DNA of 64,000 bases from Deltaproteobacteria bacterium (GTDB lineage: Bacteria; UBA10199; JACPAL01; GCA-016699445), in contig CP064976.1 of assembly GCA_016699445.1 (NCBI GenBank), forward strand, positions 2,294,001 through 2,358,000, given 5' to 3'. Every line of letters starts with the position of its first letter. Within the stretch, counting starts at the first letter, position 1. The notes under the pieces were generated by a model. The model had not been told where the DNA came from. It saw only the letters and a program-made list of their open reading frames with translations, and ran no database searches. Both the position numbers and the translations under genes were made by a program. This document shows, piece after piece, positions 61,999 to 64,000 of the stretch.

Positions 61999-63465
61999 AT
62001 GCAGCTTATTAAACCAGGCTACTTTTCTTCGGTTATTCAAACTTCAACTCCTGCTCAATGGGCCGCTTTTCAGTGTGCTTTAGGCAGTCCTGATCAAAAG
62101 TTAAACAATGCTTTAAATTATTTAAAAATTTCACCAGGGCTCATTGCGCCGGCTCTGAGGAAACAATCTTTACACACCGTAAAAAAATGGATGTCTTCAC
62201 CAGATCATCGGCCACAAGTTGTTATGGCATTATTTCGCACGGGACGATTGCTGGATGCGAAGCAAAATTTTGAAGATATAGCCCCCTCAGTCTTATGTGT
62301 CAGGCCTTCTCTAGAAAAGGTTGTGGATGGAAAAGTTTTGGGGAGTGGGCAAGACAAGCAGACTCTCATATTAGCTGGAAGTCATTCTCCTTATAGGGAT
62401 GGAATCGGTTCAGTTGAGGATGATTTGCAGTCATTGAAAAGTGTTCTTGGTAGTCCTCAGTCCACTCAAGAGAAAAAACTAGAAGTGGCGAGGAAGCTTA
62501 GCAAAAGATTGCACGAGAGCTCTTTGACAAAAGAAGAACTAAAAGTTGTTTGTAACCAGCTCATATCCAGATCCTCTTATTGGTTTTTAGAGGATACTCC
62601 TGAGATGAGCGGAGAAATCTTAAGTGGCATTGTTTGCTTGCTTAGAAATCCGGAGATGGAAAGTCTTTTGAAGGAAGATTTTGGATTCTATCGTAGTCTT
62701 TGTTCTTTCATTAAAGAGCTGAAATCCAAACCTTGGAAGCAGGAAGTTGTTTTTGAAGACGGTGCTTATAAAATAGTAGACCGTTATGCTGCGATCCGTG
62801 GGTATGTTTTGGAGATAGGAGATTATCTCGTTAGTAGAAATATTGGTCGTATTACACATGATGATCCATTGAGGCGCCGTCTCGAACTTTTAAGAATTAC
62901 CCATACTCATCAAGGTCTCCATGATCTGACGGCTGAAGAAGTGGCTGCAACACAAGCCTCGGGGCTTTACTCTATTCCTGGATCGGGGAAGGGGATTGAA
63001 TGGGTGCGATCAGGTGCTGTGATTGGCGCTGTCGCCGTATGGGCAGCTGTCTTTACTCCTATTGCGATGACGGCAATAGTGATCACTCTTCATATGGCTA
63101 TTGTGTATGGAGCTGAGTTTGCCAATACACCAGGTCTATTTTTTAGACACTTTTTTGAATTTTTAAAGGAAGCCACGTTGGATGCTGTACTTTTTTTCAT
63201 GCTACATGGCTTAATCAAGTCTGGAAGTTGGGTGGGTGACTGGTTTTTGAGATATGAAGAATCTCACCCTTTATATTATAAAGTTTTAGCGCTTAAGCGT
63301 GCAGCCAGACGCCAGTCACAATTAGCCGATCAATTAAACAAGCTCTCCAAACCTTCAGTGACACAAGTGCGTGTGAATGTTGATGATGTGCAAAAAGAAG
63401 ATCCAATCACAGAAGTTGCTGCTGCTACCAATAAAGCTGAAGAGGATTTAAAAAAGAAGAAGTGA
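61999..63465 (+). CDS. Unknown membrane protein, 488 residues
   Basis: Unrecognised. A 330-residue, mostly helical soluble part is followed by two or three membrane segments at about residues 340-405 (VIGAVAVWAAVFTPIAMTAI and DAVLFFMLHGLI). A short charged tail rich in Lys and Ala ends it. No signal peptide is present. GATAGT lies 5 bases before the ATG with no ribosome-binding site, so the mRNA may be leaderless. It converges with the partial gene at the window end. Confidence 0.65.
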   Translation: MQLIKPGYFSSVIQTSTPAQWAAFQCALGSPDQKLNNALNYLKISPGLIAPALRKQSLHTVKKWMSSPDHRPQVVMALFRTGRLLDAKQNFEDIAPSVLCVRPSLEKVVDGKVLGSGQDKQTLILAGSHSPYRDGIGSVEDDLQSLKSVLGSPQSTQEKKLEVARKLSKRLHESSLTKEELKVVCNQLISRSSYWFLEDTPEMSGEILSGIVCLLRNPEMESLLKEDFGFYRSLCSFIKELKSKPWKQEVVFEDGAYKIVDRYAAIRGYVLEIGDYLVSRNIGRITHDDPLRRRLELLRITHTHQGLHDLTAEEVAATQASGLYSIPGSGKGIEWVRSGAVIGAVAVWAAVFTPIAMTAIVITLHMAIVYGAEFANTPGLFFRHFFEFLKEATLDAVLFFMLHGLIKSGSWVGDWFLRYEESHPLYYKVLALKRAARRQSQLADQLNKLSKPSVTQVRVNVDDVQKEDPITEVAAATNKAEEDLKKKK

Positions 63466-63475
63466 TTTTTCTAAT

Positions 63476-64000
63476 TTATTTCTGATGAATCTCTACCATC
63501 AGCACAGCCCGCGGATCTCCCGCATTGGCTCTTTTTTTGATTTCAATCATGGCGAGTTCATTGCCTTGTTGTGCATTCGCAAAAAGTTCCCAAATGCCAC
63601 GCGAGAGCATTTCGATGGGATGGACGAAGAGGCGACGTCTTGTGTTTGAAACGTCGGCATCTATATCAAAAGGTTCGTCTGTGTTTGGATCAGCAAAGAC
63701 CATATAGCTCAGACTCGCTAATGCATAAAAAGCAATATTCTTGCAAAAAACAAATGGGGCTTTCACCCAATGCATAGGGGCAATAGCTGCTGCGATACTT
63801 ACTTCTTTATCTTGAGAAAAAAATCCTGTTTTTAAATCTCCTTTAAAAAAACGTCGCCATTTTTTCTGATCTTCTTGAGAAATCAGATCTTCCTCCTTCA
63901 GAGCGGTTGTCTCATCACGATACACTCCTCGCTTTGATTGTGGAGATTCTATTGAAAGATTGTTTTCCAGGTTTGTGACACAATCAGGATCTTTTTTTAC
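63476..64000 (-). CDS. Unknown protein, 5' partial
   Basis: The frame is open on the minus strand from the window end to a stop at 63476, so the gene starts beyond the window; at least 174 residues are present. A hydrophobic stretch (FCKNIAFYALASLSYMVFA) may be a membrane segment, and the C-terminus (MIEIKKRANAGDPRAVLMVE) resembles a short Sel1/TPR-like helical pair. No family is assigned. Confidence 0.6.
   Translation of the reverse strand, partial: VKKDPDCVTNLENNLSIESPQSKRGVYRDETTALKEEDLISQEDQKKWRRFFKGDLKTGFFSQDKEVSIAAAIAPMHWVKAPFVFCKNIAFYALASLSYMVFADPNTDEPFDIDADVSNTRRRLFVHPIEMLSRGIWELFANAQQGNELAMIEIKKRANAGDPRAVLMVEIHQK

Noticed and set aside
1..64000. CRISPR arrays, tRNA or rRNA genes, complete insertion sequences, a prophage
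   Set aside because: No spaced direct repeats, cloverleaf-like genes, rRNA segments, transposase motifs or phage structural genes were recognised. The ORF6N gene alone does not make a prophage.

Overview
The window reads as a chromosomal segment of a Gram-negative, moderately AT-rich bacterium. Outer-membrane barrels, lipoproteins, an OmpA-type protein and a TonB-like protein show the envelope type. A Myxococcus-like Ser/Thr kinase, an FHA-GGDEF protein and an EtfAB plus membrane Fe-S oxidoreductase module suggest a lineage once placed in Deltaproteobacteria (Bdellovibrionota/Myxococcota/UBA10199-like). That placement is inference. No rRNA, tRNA, CRISPR array or complete insertion sequence was seen.

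Layout. 0-6.7 kb: a partial HisC-like aminotransferase, then an Rrf2 regulator and a SUF iron-sulfur operon (sufB, C, D, S, U, a SufT-like DUF59 gene, a monothiol glutaredoxin). 6.8-11.2 kb: a DUF4143-type AAA+ ATPase, then a LolD/MacB-like ABC ATPase, permease and outer-membrane barrel. 11.3-20.4 kb: an envelope and oxidative stress island. A plus-strand run (CsbD, BON, DUF1269-like, Fe/Mn superoxide dismutase, OmpA-family, ferritin-like) converges with a minus-strand run of small stress proteins (CsbD, DUF3309, YqjD/YqjE-like, secreted His- and Cys-rich proteins). An esterase, a NarL-type response regulator and its soluble histidine kinase follow. Three promoters here share one bipartite GGGG/CCCC signature, suggesting a regulon under this two-component pair. 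20.5-25.1 kb: a lipoprotein metalloprotease, a receiver-GGDEF protein, and an unknown coiled-coil protein coupled to an ORF6N protein. 25.1-33.3 kb: a minus-strand operon of five unrecognised genes, two of them above 1000 codons; this is the best candidate for an undescribed system. 33.4-41 kb: an unknown protein, a second DUF4143 ATPase, acyltransferase, hydrolase, FHA-GGDEF, Ser/Thr kinase and an orphan FlhB/SctU. 41-46.2 kb: a repeat-rich propeller-like protein, an flhB remnant, DUF309 and a third DUF4143 ATPase. 46.3-50.8 kb: a FadR-like TetR regulator, etfB, etfA and an Etf:quinone-type Fe-S oxidoreductase. 50.8-58 kb: rlmN, mtnP, a PfkB kinase, a RodZ-like HTH protein, recO, a UbiB/ABC1 kinase and a TonB-like protein. 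58-64 kb: an XRE regulator, a hotdog thioesterase with a FadR-like box, and four unrecognised genes.

Two themes cut across the window. About eighteen single-base indels, mostly in short homopolymers, break otherwise well-conserved genes (sufD, sufS, recO, mtnP and others). They look like sequence errors rather than decay, so I annotate these genes across their shifts. Long gene-specific palindromes also sit directly before all three DUF4143 ATPases.
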